From positions 1-64,000 of the forward strand of contig CAVPDR010000001.1 of the NCBI GenBank assembly GCA_963702705.1: DNA of 64,000 nucleotides. Reading direction: 5' to 3'. This stretch comes from VRUE01 sp963702705 (lineage in GTDB: Bacteria > Actinomycetota > Thermoleophilia > Solirubrobacterales > 70-9). A program made the position numbers and the translations under genes. This document shows positions 26,530 to 36,937 of this stretch, one piece after another. Positions within the stretch are counted from its first letter, which is position 1. Each line of letters begins with the position of its first letter. A model generated the notes under the pieces. The model was not told where the DNA came from. It did no database searches and saw nothing but the letters and a program-made list of their open reading frames with translations.

Positions 26530-27901
26530 ATGGCGATCCTACGACGTGATCGTCGATCGGCGGCGGGCCCGGGCGGCTACGTGGCCGCGATCCGCGCCGC
26601 CCAGCTCGGCAAGAAGACCGCGGTCGTCGAGCGCGACAAGCCGGGCGGGCGCTGCCTCAACTACGCCTGCATCCCGGCCAAGACGGTGCTCCACACCGCC
26701 GAGCTCTACGACAGGCCCGCGAACGGCGCCGAGCTCGGGGTCGTCGTCAAGGACGTCTCGATCGACTGGGAGGCGCTGGGCAAGCGCCGCGCCGCGGTCT
26801 CGGAGTCGCTCTCCAGCGGCGTGAAGATGCTCTGGGACAAGAACAAGGTCGACGCTGATCGAGGGCGAGGGCTCGCTCGACCGCCGACGGCAACGTCAAG
26901 GTCGGCGACGACGTCTACGAGGCGGGCGCGGTGGTCCTCGCGACCGGCTCGGTCGCGCTGCCGATCCCGGGGGTCGAGTTCGGCGACCGCGTCGTCGACA
27001 CCTGGGGCGCCTGGTCGCTGCCCGAGCAGCCGAAGAAGATCGCCGTCGTCGGCGCCGGCGCCTCGGGCTGCGGAGATCGCCTCCGCCTACGGCCGCTTCG
27101 GCACCGAGGTGCTGCTGATCGAGATGCTCGACCAGATCCTCCCGGCCGAGGACAAGGACATGGCGAGGGTCGTCGAACGCGCCTTCAAGAAGCAGAACAT
27201 CACGATCTCGACCGGCACCCCGGTCGAGAACGTCGAGGCCGGCAAGAGCTCGGTCAAGTTCACCTACGGCGAGCGAGACGGCCGAGGTCGACTACCTCTG
27301 CATCGCCGGCGGCCGCGCCCCCGACGTCGAGGGCCTGGGCCTCGACGAGGCCGGGGTCGAGCTCGAGGAGAACGGCAAGGTCAAGGTCGACGAGTACCAG
27401 CGGACCTCGAACCCGAAGGTCTACGCGATCGGCGACCTGGTCGACGCCAAGGCGCTCGCCCACAAGGCCTCCGAGGAGGGCGTCGTCGCGGTCGAGCACG
27501 CGGCCGGCGCCGAGACCCACCCGGTCGACCAGAACCTGGTCGCCGGCGCCACCTTCTGCCACCCGCAGGTCGCCAGCGTCGGCCTGACCGAGGCGGCGGC
27601 GAAGGAGGCGGGCCACGACGTCAAGGTCGGCAAGCAGAAGCTCGGCGGGGTCGGCGGCGCGACCGTCTACGACGACAAAGACGGCCTGGTCAAGCTCGTC
27701 GTCGACTCCAAGTACGGCGAGATCCTCGGCGCCCACATCGTCGGCAACCGCGCCTGCGACATGATCGCCGAGCTGGTCGCGACGATGGCGCTCGAGGGCG
27801 GCTACCAGGAGCTGGCCCGGATCGTCCACCCCCACCCGACGATCTCCGAGGCGATCCTCGACGCCGCCCGCGCCGTCGACGGCTGGGCGATCCACGCCTG
27901 A
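26530..27901 (+). CDS. lpdA: Dihydrolipoyl dehydrogenase (E3), frameshifted
   Basis: LpdA reoxidises the lipoyl arm of 2-oxoacid dehydrogenases with NAD. Visible: FAD site (YDVIV, then GPGGYVAAIRAAQLG), the redox disulfide GGRCLNYACIPAKT, a GAVVLATGSVALPIPG stretch, the NAD site VVGAGASG, and the C-terminal interface with AHIVGNRACDMIAEL and HPHPTISEAI. Extra single bases occur near 26536, 26555, 26571, 26854, 26879, 27072 and 27274; the last 600 bases are clean. It is the E3 partner for the pdhABC genes downstream. Confidence 0.9.
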
Positions 27902-27909
27902 GCGGCGAC

Positions 27910-28329
27910 CTATCCCTGGCCCGGCAGCGCAACGGTCTCGATGCCGAGAGCCGCGGCGGTCTCCAGCACGTCCGGGTCGGCCGTCGCGATGCGGTCTGCC
28001 CGCTCGCCGCCGAGGCGAGAAGGATGACGTCGGCAAGGGAGAGTGGGCTGCGCGAGCGGTGGTAGTGCTCGACGCGCAGTTCTCCGGCACGCTGAGCAAG
28101 CCGCTCGTCGAGGTGGACGACGGAAAGAGTCGTGGCGAAGAGCCCTTCGATCACGTCGGAGACTCGGGAAATAGGCAGACCGTGGACTCGCTCGGCGACG
28201 TCGAACACCTCGACCAGATTTGCCGTAGCAACGGCGGTCTTTCCCTCGCGGAGAATCGGATCGCACCATTTCCTGCGCCGGGCCCCCGATCACATAAGCG
28301 ATCAGAGCGTAAGCGTCTAGGAGAGCCAC
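27910..28329 (-). CDS. PIN-domain toxin (frameshifted)
   Basis: The parts assemble into MALLDAYALIAYVIGGPAQE (first PIN Asp), then VFDVAERVHGLPISRV with the Glu region, LSLADVILLASA with the third Asp, and ERADRIATADPDVLETA with the last acidic site. This is a second VapC-like ribonuclease, different in sequence from the one at 6.3 kb. A GTG at 28329 is the likely start. The 3' end lies 8 bases from lpdA. Two frame changes lie within about 27990-28230. Confidence 0.7.
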   Translation of the reverse strand: MALLDAYALIAYVIGGPAQEMVRSDSPRGKDRRCYGKSGRGVRRRRASPRSAYFPSLRRDRRALRHDSFRRPPRRAACSACRRTARRALPPLAQPTLPCRRHPSRLGGERADRIATADPDVLETAAALGIETVALPGQG

Positions 28330-28615
28330 GGGAATTCCCGGCGTTCTCGCCTCTCCATGGCGATGCGTTCGTCTTCGCGGGCCAAACCGGCGAAGCTGCC
28401 ACCAGATCGAATGTGAGACCGAACTCGTCCGCGAGCGCCCCAGCGGCGGCCTCGAATCGGTGTCGTTCGGGAACTCGGCGAGCTCGAGGACGCGATTCGT
28501 CGTCGCCCAGCCGACTCCTCGAGCAGTCAGTCGGCGAGCGTCAGTCCCCCAACGCGATCCTGCGCGATCTGGCGCCGGGATGCGAGATCTGGCCTGCCAC
28601 TTGCTAGATCTTTCA
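28317..28615 (-). CDS. Candidate antitoxin partner of the PIN gene (frameshifted)
   Basis: Upstream of the PIN gene on the same strand a small gene can be pieced together: MKDLASGRPDLASRRQIAQD at the start, EAAAGALADEFGLTFDL in the middle, and FAGLAREDERIAMERRER with FPWLS at the end. The stop overlaps the PIN start by 13 bases, the usual antitoxin-toxin arrangement. At least two single-base frame changes are needed. The fold is not recognised, so the antitoxin role rests on position. Confidence 0.4.
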
Positions 28616-28711
28616 TGCGTTTCTTCATGAACATTGAAGTTAGCGCACCGGCGATATCGTCAGTCTCACTCGGCTTCGCTCATCGGCCGCGACGTCATAA
28701 CGTCTTCGACG

Positions 28712-29311
28712 ATGGCCGAGTCGCGCCCAGCGACCTTCTACTTCGACCTCGGCTCGCCCTACGCGTACCTGACGGCGGAGCGGATCAGCGGCGCTCTTCA
28801 CCGAGGCCGGGCTGCGAGCAGCCCGAGTGGCAGCCGATCCTGCTCGGCGGCCTCTTCAAGCGCTTCGGCCGCGACTCGTGGGCCAACGGGCCGGGGCGCG
28901 AGGAGGGGATCGCGGAGGTCGAGCGGCGCGCCGCCAGCCTACGGGCTGCCGCCGATCGCCTGGCCCGACCCCTGGCCCGGCAACACGCTGTTCGCGATGC
29001 GGGCGGCGACCTTCGCCAAGCAGACCGGCCGCACCGTCTCCTTCGCCCTCGCCGCCTTCCGCCAGGCGTTCGCCGCCGGGCGCGACCTCACCGAGCCCGA
29101 CAACGTCCTGATCGCCGCCGCCGCCTGCGAGCTGCACCCGCAGCGCGCTGCTGAAGGCGGCCGAGACCGACGGCGGTCAAGGGCGCGCTGCGCGAGGCGA
29201 CCGACGGCGCCGCCGAGCTGGGCGTCACCGGCGTCCCGCGCTGGTCGTCGACGGACAGGTCTTCTGGGGCGACGACCGAGTCGAGGAGGCGGTCGCGACG
29301 CGGCGAGCTAA
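28712..29311 (+). CDS. DsbA-fold protein, 2-hydroxychromene-2-carboxylate isomerase type (frameshifted)
   Basis: MAESRPATFYFDLGSPYAYL is the standard N-terminus of HCCA isomerase/kappa GST-like proteins, with Ser in the GSPYAYL active-site position instead of a CxxC. Further pieces are QPILLGGLFKRFGRDSW, YGLPPIAWPDPWPGNTL and KQTGRTVSFALAAFRQAF, and GVTGVP is the cis-Pro region. At least five frame changes occur, mostly one extra base. It lies directly ahead of pdhA and may share its transcript; the substrate is unknown. Confidence 0.75.
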   Translation: MAESRPATFYFDLGSPYAYLTAERISGALHRGRAASSPSGSRSCSAASSSASAATRGPTGRGARRGSRRSSGAPPAYGLPPIAWPDPWPGNTLFAMRAATFAKQTGRTVSFALAAFRQAFAAGRDLTEPDNVLIAAAACELHPQRAAEGGRDRRRSRARCARRPTAPPSWASPASRAGRRRTGLLGRRPSRGGGRDAAS

Positions 29312-29321
29312 GGTCAGGGCG

Positions 29322-30518
29322 ATGGCCGACCTGCCCGACGCCGCCACCTGTTACGAGCTGCTCGCGCGGATGGCGCTGATCCGCCGCTTCGAGGAGGAGG
29401 CCGGGCGCCAGTACCAGCGGGCGAAGGCCGGCGGCTTCCTCCACCTGGCGATCGGCGAGGAGGCGACGATCGTCGGCACCACCTCGGTGATGCGCGAGGA
29501 GGACTACCTGATCGGCACCTACCGCACCCACGGCCACGCGATCGCCCGCGGCACCGACCCGAAGCGGGTGATGGCGGAGCTGTTCGGCCGGGTCGACGGG
29601 ACCAGCGGCGGCCGCGGCGGCTCGATGCACATCTTCGACCGCGAGCGCCGCTTCATGGGCGGCTACGGGATCGTCGGCGGCAACCTGCCGATCGCCGCCG
29701 GCCTCGCCCTCTCCTCCGAGTACCAGGGCGAAGACGCGGTCACCGTCTGCATGTTCGGCGACGGCGCCTCCAACGCCGGCAACTTCGGCGAGACGATGAA
29801 CCTGGCGGCGCTCTGGAAGCTGCCGGTCCTCTTCCTGGTCGAGAACAACCTCTACGGGATGGGGACCTCGGTCGAGCGCCACTCGGCCCAGACCGACCTC
29901 TCGAAGAAGGCGGAGGGCTACGGGATCCCCGGCGAGCGGATCGACGGCATGGACGTGATCGCGGTGCGCGAGGCCGTCGCCGAGGGGATCCGGCTCGCCC
30001 GCGAGGAGCGGCGGCCGACCCTGCTCGAGGCCTTCACCTACCGCTACCGCGGCCACTCCGCCGCCGACCCCGAGGTCTACCGCGAGCGCGAGGAGGTCGA
30101 GGAGTGGCGCGAGAAGGACCCGATCGAGACCTTCGCCCGGCGCTGCGTCGAGGCCGGCGTGCTCGGCGAGCGCGAGGTGCAGGAGGTGCGCGACAAGGCC
30201 GAGCGAGCAGGTGCTGGCCGCGGTCGAGTTCGCCGACGCCTCGCCCGAGCCGGCGCTCGACACCCTCTACGAGAACCTCTACGTGCTCGACAGCGACGCC
30301 GGCTGGTACGCGGTCGACGAGCGCAGCCCCGAGCCGCACCGCGGCGAGCGCGAGGAGGAGGCGATGCCCGACGCGGCGCGCGAGCTGGCCGAGGCGGGCG
30401 CCGCCTACGCCGGCCAGCCCGACGGGCCGCGCCCCAACCCGGCCGAGCGACGGCGACGCCCAGGAGGGCGATCGAGCCGGAGGTCGCCGCGCGAGGCGAC
30501 GAGGAGGCGACGGACTGA
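29322..30518 (+). CDS. pdhA: Pyruvate (2-oxoacid) dehydrogenase E1 alpha subunit
   Basis: E1 alpha binds TPP and decarboxylates the 2-oxoacid. The first 880 bases are frame-clean: RRFEEEAGRQYQRAKAGGFL, IGTYRTHGHAIARG and GGRGGSMHIF, the TPP/Mg site GDGASNAGNFGETMN with ENNLYGMGTS, and the Tyr-Arg-His loop TYRYRGHSAADPE. An extra C near 30204 shifts the frame, and a tail with EQVLAAVEFA and PALDTLYENLYVLD follows. The C-terminal extension of about 70 residues beyond the usual end is hard to read. The stop overlaps the pdhB ATG (TGATG). Confidence 0.92.
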   Translation: MADLPDAATCYELLARMALIRRFEEEAGRQYQRAKAGGFLHLAIGEEATIVGTTSVMREEDYLIGTYRTHGHAIARGTDPKRVMAELFGRVDGTSGGRGGSMHIFDRERRFMGGYGIVGGNLPIAAGLALSSEYQGEDAVTVCMFGDGASNAGNFGETMNLAALWKLPVLFLVENNLYGMGTSVERHSAQTDLSKKAEGYGIPGERIDGMDVIAVREAVAEGIRLAREERRPTLLEAFTYRYRGHSAADPEVYREREEVEEWREKDPIETFARRCVEAGVLGEREVQEVRDKAERAGAGRGRVRRRLARAGARHPLREPLRARQRRRLVRGRRAQPRAAPRRARGGGDARRGARAGRGGRRLRRPARRAAPQPGRATATPRRAIEPEVAARGDEEATD

Positions 30519-31512
30519 TGGCGACGCTGCGGATGCGCGAGGCGCTGCGCGACGCGATGGCGGAGGAGATGCGCCGCGACGAGGCGGTCTTCGTGATGGG
30601 CGAGGACGTCGGCGTCTTCCAGGGCGCCTTCAAGGTGACCGAAGGGCCTGCTCGAGGAGTTCGGCGAGCGGCGGGTGCGCGACACGCCGATCTCCGAGAA
30701 CACGATCGTCGGCGCCGGGGTCGGCGCGGCGATGGGCGGGCTGCGGCCGATCGTCGAGCTGATGACCGTCAACTTCTCGCTGCTGGCGCTGGACCAGATC
30801 GTCAACCACGCCGCCGCGATCCCCTACATGTTCAACGGCCAGGCGCGGGTGCCGATGGTGATCCGGATGCCGGGCGGCGGCGGCCACCAGCTCGGCCCGA
30901 CCCACTCGCACAGCTTCGAGGCCCTCTACCTCCAGGTGCCGGGCCTGCTCGTCGCCTGCCCCTCGACCCCGGCCGACGGCAAGGCGCTGCTGAAGGCGGC
31001 GATCCGCGACGACAACCCGGTCGATCTTCATCGAGCACGAGAGCCTCTACGGCGCCCGCGGCGAGGTCGCCGAGGACGGCGACGAGGTGCTGCGCTTCGG
31101 CGAGGCGGCGGTGCGGCGCGAGGGCGGCGACGTGACGATCGTCGGCATCCTCAAGATGGCCCACGTCGCCGAGGACGCGGCGCGGACGCTCGCCCACGAG
31201 CACGGGGTCGAGGCCGAGGTGATCGACCCGCGCACGCTGCGCCCGCTCGACCTCGACACGATCCTCGAGTCGGTGCGCAAGACGAACCGGGCGGTGATCG
31301 TCGAGGAGGGCTGGCCGCACGGCGGCGTCGGCGCCAACCTCGCGACGCTGATCACCGAGCAGGCCTTCGACCACCTCGACGCGCCGGTCCAGCGGGTGAC
31401 CGGCGCCGACGTGCCAGATGCCCTACTCGAAACGGCTGGAGCAGGCGGCGATCCCGCACGACGGAGCACGTCGTCAAGGCGGCGCTGGCGACGCTGGAGG
31501 GAGTCGATCTGA
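30518..31512 (+). CDS. pdhB: 2-oxoacid dehydrogenase E1 beta subunit (frameshifted)
   Basis: E1 beta completes the TPP active site. Pieces: REALRDAMAEEMRRDEAVFV, MGEDVGVFQGAFKVTEG, RVRDTPISENTIVGAGVGAA, HAAAIPYMFNGQARVPMVIR, GGGGHQLGPTHSHSFEALYL and EEGWPHGGVGANLATLI. Extra bases occur near 30649, 31025, 31414 and 31450; after removal the protein runs without a break to LEGVDL. It is coupled to both neighbours by TGATG. Confidence 0.93.
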
Positions 31513-32867
31513 TGGCCGAGGTCGTGATGCCGCGGCTCTCGGACTCGATGGAGGAGGGGACGATCCTGCAGTGGCTGAAGCAGGTCGGCGACGAGGTCGC
31601 GGTCGGCGACGAGCTGGTCGAGATCGAGACCGACAAGGCGAACATGGCCTACGAGACGCGACGTGGCCGGGACGCTGACCGAGATCCTCGCCGCAGGAGG
31701 GGGAGACGCTTCCGATCGGGACGCCGATCGCGCGGGTCGGCGATTCGGGTGAGGGATCGGAGCGCCGGCCGCGGGTCCTGTCGCGGCCGGAGGGGCGCCT
31801 GCGGGCGGCGAAGCGTCCTCGAGCCCCGCCGCATCCGCGCCACCCGCGGAGAGGCGGCTGCGACAGCGCCGACCCAGCCGCCGAGGCCGACGGCCCCGGC
31901 CGAGCCGACGCCTCCGGCGACAGCCGACGGGCGGCCGAAGGCGTCGCCGCTCGCCAGGCGCATCGCGAAAGAGAGCGGCCTCGACCTGCGGCAGCTTCGG
32001 GGTCGGGGCCCGGCGGGCGGATCGTCAAGGCGGACGTGGAGAGGGCCGCTTCTGCCGCGGGTCGGCCGCGGGTGGCCGGACCGGCGGCTCGAGGCCGCGA
32101 GGCGACGCCGCCGCGCCGCAGGCCCCGCCGCGCCGGCGGCTCCCGGCGACCTCGGGCCCGAGACCGCCAAGGGCCAGGTCGACCTACGAGGAGCTCTCGA
32201 AGCTCCAGGCGACGGTCGCCCGGCGGATGGCGGAGTCGAAGGCGACCGCGCCGCACTTCTACCTGCAGGCCGAGGTCGACATGAGCCGCGCGGTCGAGGC
32301 GCGGGCGCAGCTCAAGGCCGGCGGCGCGGCGAGGGCGAGGTCGTGCCCTCGTTCAACGACATGGTCGTCAAGGCCTGCGCGCTGGCGCTGCGCGAGCATC
32401 CGCGCGCCAACGGCGCCTACCGCGACGGCCGCTTCGAGCTCTACTCGCGGGTCAACGTCGGGGTCGCGGTCGCCGCCCGCGACGCGCTCGTCGTGCCGAC
32501 CGTCTTCGACGCCGACCGCAAGGGGCTGCGGCAGATCGCCACCGAGTCGCGGGCGCTCGCCGAGCGGGTCCGCGACGGCCCGATCACCCCGCCGGAGCTC
32601 TCGGGCGCGACCTTCACCGTCTCCAACCTCGGGATGTACGGGATCGACAGCTTCTCCGCGGTGATCAACCCGCCGCAGGCGGCGATCCTCGCGGTCGGGG
32701 CGATCGCGCGAGCGGCCGGTCGTCCGCGACGGCGAGATCGGCACCGCCCACCTGATGTCGGTCAACCTCGCCTGCGACCACCGCATCCTCTACGGCGCCG
32801 AGGGCGCCGAATTCCTCGCCCGCATCCGCGACGCCTGCTCGAAGAGCCGCTTCTGCTGGCCCTCTGA
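31512..32867 (+). CDS. pdhC: 2-oxoacid dehydrogenase E2 (dihydrolipoyl acyltransferase), frameshifted
   Basis: E2 is the core of the complex. The N-terminal lipoyl domain is clear (VMPRLSDSMEEGTILQWLK; lipoylated Lys in ETDKANM). A Pro/Ala/Thr linker, a peripheral-subunit-binding domain (ASPLARRIAKESGLDLRQL) and the catalytic domain follow, with PSFNDMVVKACALALREH and FTVSNLGMYGIDSFSAVINP. The usual catalytic DHRxxDG reads DHRILYGAEGAEFL, so the Asp position is Tyr. Many extra bases, densest at 31.66-32.3 kb. Substrate (pyruvate or branched-chain acids) cannot be decided from sequence. Confidence 0.9.
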   Translation: MAEVVMPRLSDSMEEGTILQWLKQVGDEVAVGDELVEIETDKANMAYETRRGRDADRDPRRRRGRRFRSGRRSRGSAIRVRDRSAGRGSCRGRRGACGRRSVLEPRRIRATRGEAAATAPTQPPRPTAPAEPTPPATADGRPKASPLARRIAKESGLDLRQLRGRGPAGGSSRRTWRGPLLPRVGRGWPDRRLEAARRRRRAAGPAAPAAPGDLGPETAKGQVDLRGALEAPGDGRPADGGVEGDRAALLPAGRGRHEPRGRGAGAAQGRRRGEGEVVPSFNDMVVKACALALREHPRANGAYRDGRFELYSRVNVGVAVAARDALVVPTVFDADRKGLRQIATESRALAERVRDGPITPPELSGATFTVSNLGMYGIDSFSAVINPPQAAILAVGAIARAAGRPRRRDRHRPPDVGQPRLRPPHPLRRRGRRIPRPHPRRLLEEPLLLAL

Positions 32868-32878
32868 GCGCTCGGCCG

Positions 32879-34514
32879 TCAGCAGGTCTTGCGGGCGCCG
32901 GTGACGGCGTTCCAGGCCGGCGCAAGGGAGAAGTCGGCGGCGACGCGGAAGACGCCGGGGCGCTCGGCGCGGGCCAGGGTCCAGTCGCCGCGGCGCAGCA
33001 GGCAGCCGTCGCCGCGGGCGATCGACCAGTAGGGGGTGAAGTTGACGCGGACGAGGAAGTCGCCCGGCCGGGTGACGTCGAGGCGCGAAGCCCTGGCGCC
33101 CGACCCAGAGGACGCGCGCCGCGGCGGCGCCGCATCGGGCCGACCAGCGGCTGCGGGTCGCGAACCGCGTAGATGCGCCAGTGCGGCGAGCTCCAGCGCA
33201 GGTCAGGTAGGGCGGTCGCGCGAGGATCAGCCGCCGCTCGGCGACCGAGGAGTAGTCGAGCGGGCGCGTCGGGAAGGGCCACGTAGCGGATCGCGTTCGT
33301 CGTGCAGCCAGGCCCGGTAGGCGGCTGGCGGTCAGGCCGTCGTCGTCGTAGAAGATGTCGTCGCGCGTCGTGTCGAGCTGGCGCAGCCAGCCCCGCGCCA
33401 GCTCGAACTCGGGCGCCAGGTAGGCGGACTCCCAGTGGTTGGCGGTCGGCGGGACCTCGACCCGGACGCCGCGCGCCGCCGTGGTCGCGCAGCCAGCGCG
33501 GCGACCGGGTGCGAAGTAGGCGGCGCTGGTCGAGGGGTCGCCGACGCTGCGGGCGATCTGGCTGACGCTCGCGGTCAGCTGCCAGTAGAGGCCGCCGGCC
33601 ATGAAGAGCGGCGAGGAACCAGAGCGGCGACCCGCGGCCGGCGCGCCAGCACGACGGCCGCCAGGACCGGGCCGCCGAAGAGGGCGCCGAGGCGGACCGC
33701 GTTGCCGCCCATCGCGTTCGGGCACCAGCCAGATCGACGGTCGACGGCGAGCAGGTAGGCGAGCAGCGACCCGGCGCAGCTGGCGCTCCTCGCTCGCGCA
33801 GGCCGCGGGTGACGTAGAGCGCCGACCCGCACCAGAGCGGGATCGCGACGAAGGAGGAGAAGGCGAAGGGGAACTGGCCGGCGCTCGGGGAAGGCGAGGT
33901 TGGGGACGAGGACCAGGCCGAGGGCGACGCAGGCGACCCAGATCGCGCGGCGCGGTCGGCGGCGGCGCGCCGCGCGATCGCAGCCGGCGCCGGCGAGCGA
34001 GACGCCGGCGAGGAAGACGGCGGCGACCGGGCTGGAGAGCGCGCAGCCGCCGCGGCGCAGGGCGCGCGCGGCCGGCGGCCGCGCTGCAGGGCGCGCAGCG
34101 CGGCGAGGCCGAAGGCGACGCCGAGGGCGAAGGTGAGCTGGCCGTCGGCGAGCAGGGTGACCACGCCGGCGGCGAACCAGAGCGTCGCCCAGCGCGCCGC
34201 GTCGCCCCAGCGGTCGCGGACGAGGCGGTCGAAGAGGTAGGAGGAGGCGACCACCGCGAGCGACGCCGACCGCGCTGCGGGCCGAGCAGCGCCGCCAGCG
34301 GCGGGAAGAGGACGCTGTAGGTGAGCGTGTAGTGGCCGCCGTACCAGTTGCCGTTCCAGATCGCCAGGCCGCCGTGCTGGAAGAGCTCGGTGCGGAAGAC
34401 CTGCGCGGCGAGGTCGCCGACCTGGCGGGTTCCAGGCGAGCATCGCCGCGGCGAGCGCGGAGCTGAGCGCGACGGCCGGGAGCCAGTCGGGTCGGAGTGT
34501 CTTGGACTGGACAT
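32879..34514 (-). CDS. Large multi-pass membrane protein of unknown function (frameshifted)
   Basis: Pieces in alternating frames include FQHGGLAIWNGNWYGGHYTL, SYLFDRLVRDRWGDAARWAT, VTLLADGQLTFALGVAFGLA and SSFVAIPLWCGSALYVTRGL, followed by a soluble C-terminal part ending near VTGARKTC. The hydrophobic segments and the N-terminal Trp-Tyr-Gly-Gly region resemble GT-C-like or 6-pyruvoyl-type integral membrane proteins, but I cannot name the family. More than ten single-base frame changes. It converges on pdhC and is divergent from lipB. Confidence 0.6.
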
Positions 34515-34565
34515 GAGGGGCGGAGGGAAGGATAGACGCCGCGCGGCCTGCAACGATTTCAAGTG

Positions 34566-35299
34566 ATGAGCGGTGAAATCCTGGTCGTCCGCTGCGGCTC
34601 GTCCCCTACGAGGAGGCACGCGGTCGCGCAGCGCTGGCTGCGAGGCGGCGCGCCAGGAGGGCGCGATCCCCGACGTGCTGCTGCTGCTCGAGCACCCGCC
34701 CGTCTACACCCGCGGCCGCCGCTCCGGCGCCGGAGGAGCTGCCGATGGCGGCCGAGTGGTACGAGATGCAGGGGATCGAGGTCCGCGACACCGACCGCGG
34801 CGGCCGGGTCACCTACCACGGGCCCGGGCAGCTGGTCGCCTACCCGATCGTCTCGCTGCAGCCCTACGGCGACGACGTCCACGAGTACGTGCGGCGGCTC
34901 GAGCGGGTCGCGATCGCGGCGCTCGCCGAGCACGGCGTCGAGGCGAAGACGATCGAGGGCCTGACCGGGGTCTGGCCGACGGGCCGACCGGCGAGTCCGG
35001 CGCTCGGCCGAGGCGCGCAAGATCGGCTCGATCGGGGTCCACGTCAGCCGCGGGGTCACCACCCACGGCCTGGCGATCAACGTCAACAACGACCTGCAGC
35101 CGTTCGAGTGGATCGTGCCCTGCGGGATCGAGGGCTGCCGGGTCACCTCGCTCGGCCGCGAGCTCGGCGCCGAGCAGGACCTCGCCGCGTTCGCCGACAC
35201 GCGTCGTCGCCCGTTTCGCCGAGGTCTACGAGCGCGAGCCGGTCGCCGACCGAGCCGGCGGCGCTCGGGCTCGACAGCGCTAGGCTCGGGGTCGCATGA
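34566..35299 (+). CDS. lipB: Octanoyl-[acyl-carrier-protein]:protein transferase (frameshifted)
   Basis: LipB moves octanoate from ACP to E2 lipoyl domains. MSGEILVVRCG starts the protein; IPDVLLLLEHPPVYTRGRRS, the signature GGRVTYHGPGQLVAYPI, KIGSIGVHVSRGVTTHGLAI and PCGIEGCRVTSLGRE with the catalytic Cys follow. About seven frame changes; in most, one extra base sits between two intact codons. It pairs functionally with lipA downstream and with pdhC upstream, forming an E2-lipoylation neighbourhood. Confidence 0.9.
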
Positions 35300-36530
35300 A
35301 AAGGCTCGCGCTGGCCATCGCCCTTTCCGCGCTTTTCTCCATCTATCTGCTCGACAACCGGCCGCCGCGCAAATCGTTCCCGGTGACCAGCACCGGGAAC
35401 GCGAGGGCCCGGGACAGTCTGCGCGCCGCGATCGGAGCCGCCAACTCGCAGCCCGGGGCCGGACATCGTCGGGGTCGGCGCGATCGGCGACGATCGACCT
35501 CGAAGAAGCAGCTGCCACGGCATCGCGGACGATCTTGAAATCAGCGGGACCCGGGGCGGATCTCGCACGGTGGCTCGCGCGCGCCTACGGGCTAGCTTTG
35601 GGATCTTCCGGATCGTTTGATGCTGCCCCGATGATGACGCATCTCCGGGCTGAAGATCTACGAACGGGCTGGCACGAACGCGGCGCCGGGATCTTGATTA
35701 AGCACCAGCAACGCTAAGTGCTCGAACGGGTCGTCGTCGCCGGCAACGAAGCCGTCGCCTCCGGTGGGTCGACTGCGGCCTCGGATGGGCGCCGGCATCC
35801 TCAGCTTCGGCTCGCTCGATCCTGCGTGAATACGACCGTCAGCGGCAATCGCGCCACCGCCACATAGGCGGGCTTTCGCAAACGGTCGCCAGCGACGCGG
35901 GAGTCGCCAGCCACAACCCGACGACGATCGAGAACAGCACGGTGAGCGGCAACGTTTTTTGGCGATCGGCGAGCAGCTCTTCGCACGCGGCGAAGTCAGG
36001 GCCCAGGGCGGCGGCCTGGCCCTTCGCGCAGCGCGGTGACGACGCTGACGAGCAGCACGGTGAGCGGCGAACAGCGCGATATCGCCAGAAGGAGGGGCTA
36101 TCGAGCGTGCCCTTCACCGCAGCATGGATCGCCATAACGCCTCATCGCCGCGTTACCACGAGCGCCCTCGTCACGCGACATCGATCGTCTCCGACGCCGC
36201 ACGGTAACGCATAACGAGCTGTAACGGACAACTACGTTGCCTCGGGCGGCTTCAACATCGACGACGGGACATGAGCTGCGGCTTCGTCTCAGCCGACCGA
36301 CCTCTCCGCCGACCGACCTCCGGGCTCGTCCGGCGGCCTTGCGGCGAAACAGCGGCCCCACGCCCACCCTCGCGCTGAAACCCTCGGCAGCGCGGCGGTC
36401 GACCGAGGCAGCACGTTCGGCGTCGAGCACCGACCAGCGTGGCACTGCGCCGGCCGGTCGACTTCGGCGCGATCGCCGAACGCGCCCGGCGGCGACGGCG
36501 CGGACATCGGCGCCTACGAGCTGCAGGACG
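35296..36530 (+). pseudogene. Secreted parallel-beta-helix (choice-of-anchor Q type) protein, heavily frameshifted
   Basis: The gene opens with a signal sequence (MKRLALAIALSALFSIYLLD). The next pieces are typical of beta-helix surface proteins: LRAAIGAANSQPGA near the start, NPTTIENSTVSGN and STVSGE in the middle, and, near the end, RPVDFGAIA with GGDGADIGAYELQ in another frame. The middle (35.5-36.4 kb) cannot be read for more than about 40 codons in one frame. It is the most damaged gene in the block and could be a real pseudogene. Confidence 0.6.
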
Positions 36531-36698
36531 AAGTTGCGCCGAGACGCGAGGATCGAAACCGGCCCCCTGCCGCGAACGAGGCGCCATCTTCGCTTTTATT
36601 TTATCGCCAAGATGCTCACTTTCTTCCGCGAGCGAGCCCTGGGCTCGACCTTCGAGTAGCCGGATCGATATCCGCCAAGCCCTTCGCTACCATGCGCA
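36531..36698. other. Stretch without a recognisable gene
   Basis: After the beta-helix remnant the sequence becomes AT-richer, with a short run such as CTTTTATTTTATCG near 36590. I find no conserved protein segment, RNA or promoter that I can support. Confidence 0.4.
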
Positions 36699-36937
36699 TG
36701 TCGCCCTACGTTTTTCCGTTTTGCCTATGTACGCTACGTTCAATGCCTGCACATCACACCTTCGAATGTACGAGGCGATCGACCTTTTAGGCAGGTCTAA
36801 CCGTTTTCGGCGCCTCCGGCGCAAGCGCAGCTGGCGTGGTTTGATTGCGCAAGACGGCGACGGCTATACGCCACGGCCTACAAACGCACACCACGAGAAA
36901 CCACCATCAACAGCCTCCTGGATAACGTAGGGCGACA
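36699..36937. mobile_element. 239-bp element with 14-bp perfect terminal inverted repeats (MITE-like)
   Basis: The left end TGTCGCCCTACGTT (36699-36712) and the right end AACGTAGGGCGACA (36924-36937) are exact reverse complements. The interior has visibly lower GC than its neighbours and no clear protein. The size fits a miniature inverted-repeat element or an IS relic. I cannot see a convincing target duplication. The right end abuts the lipA start codon, so it may supply or disturb lipA's leader. Confidence 0.5.
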
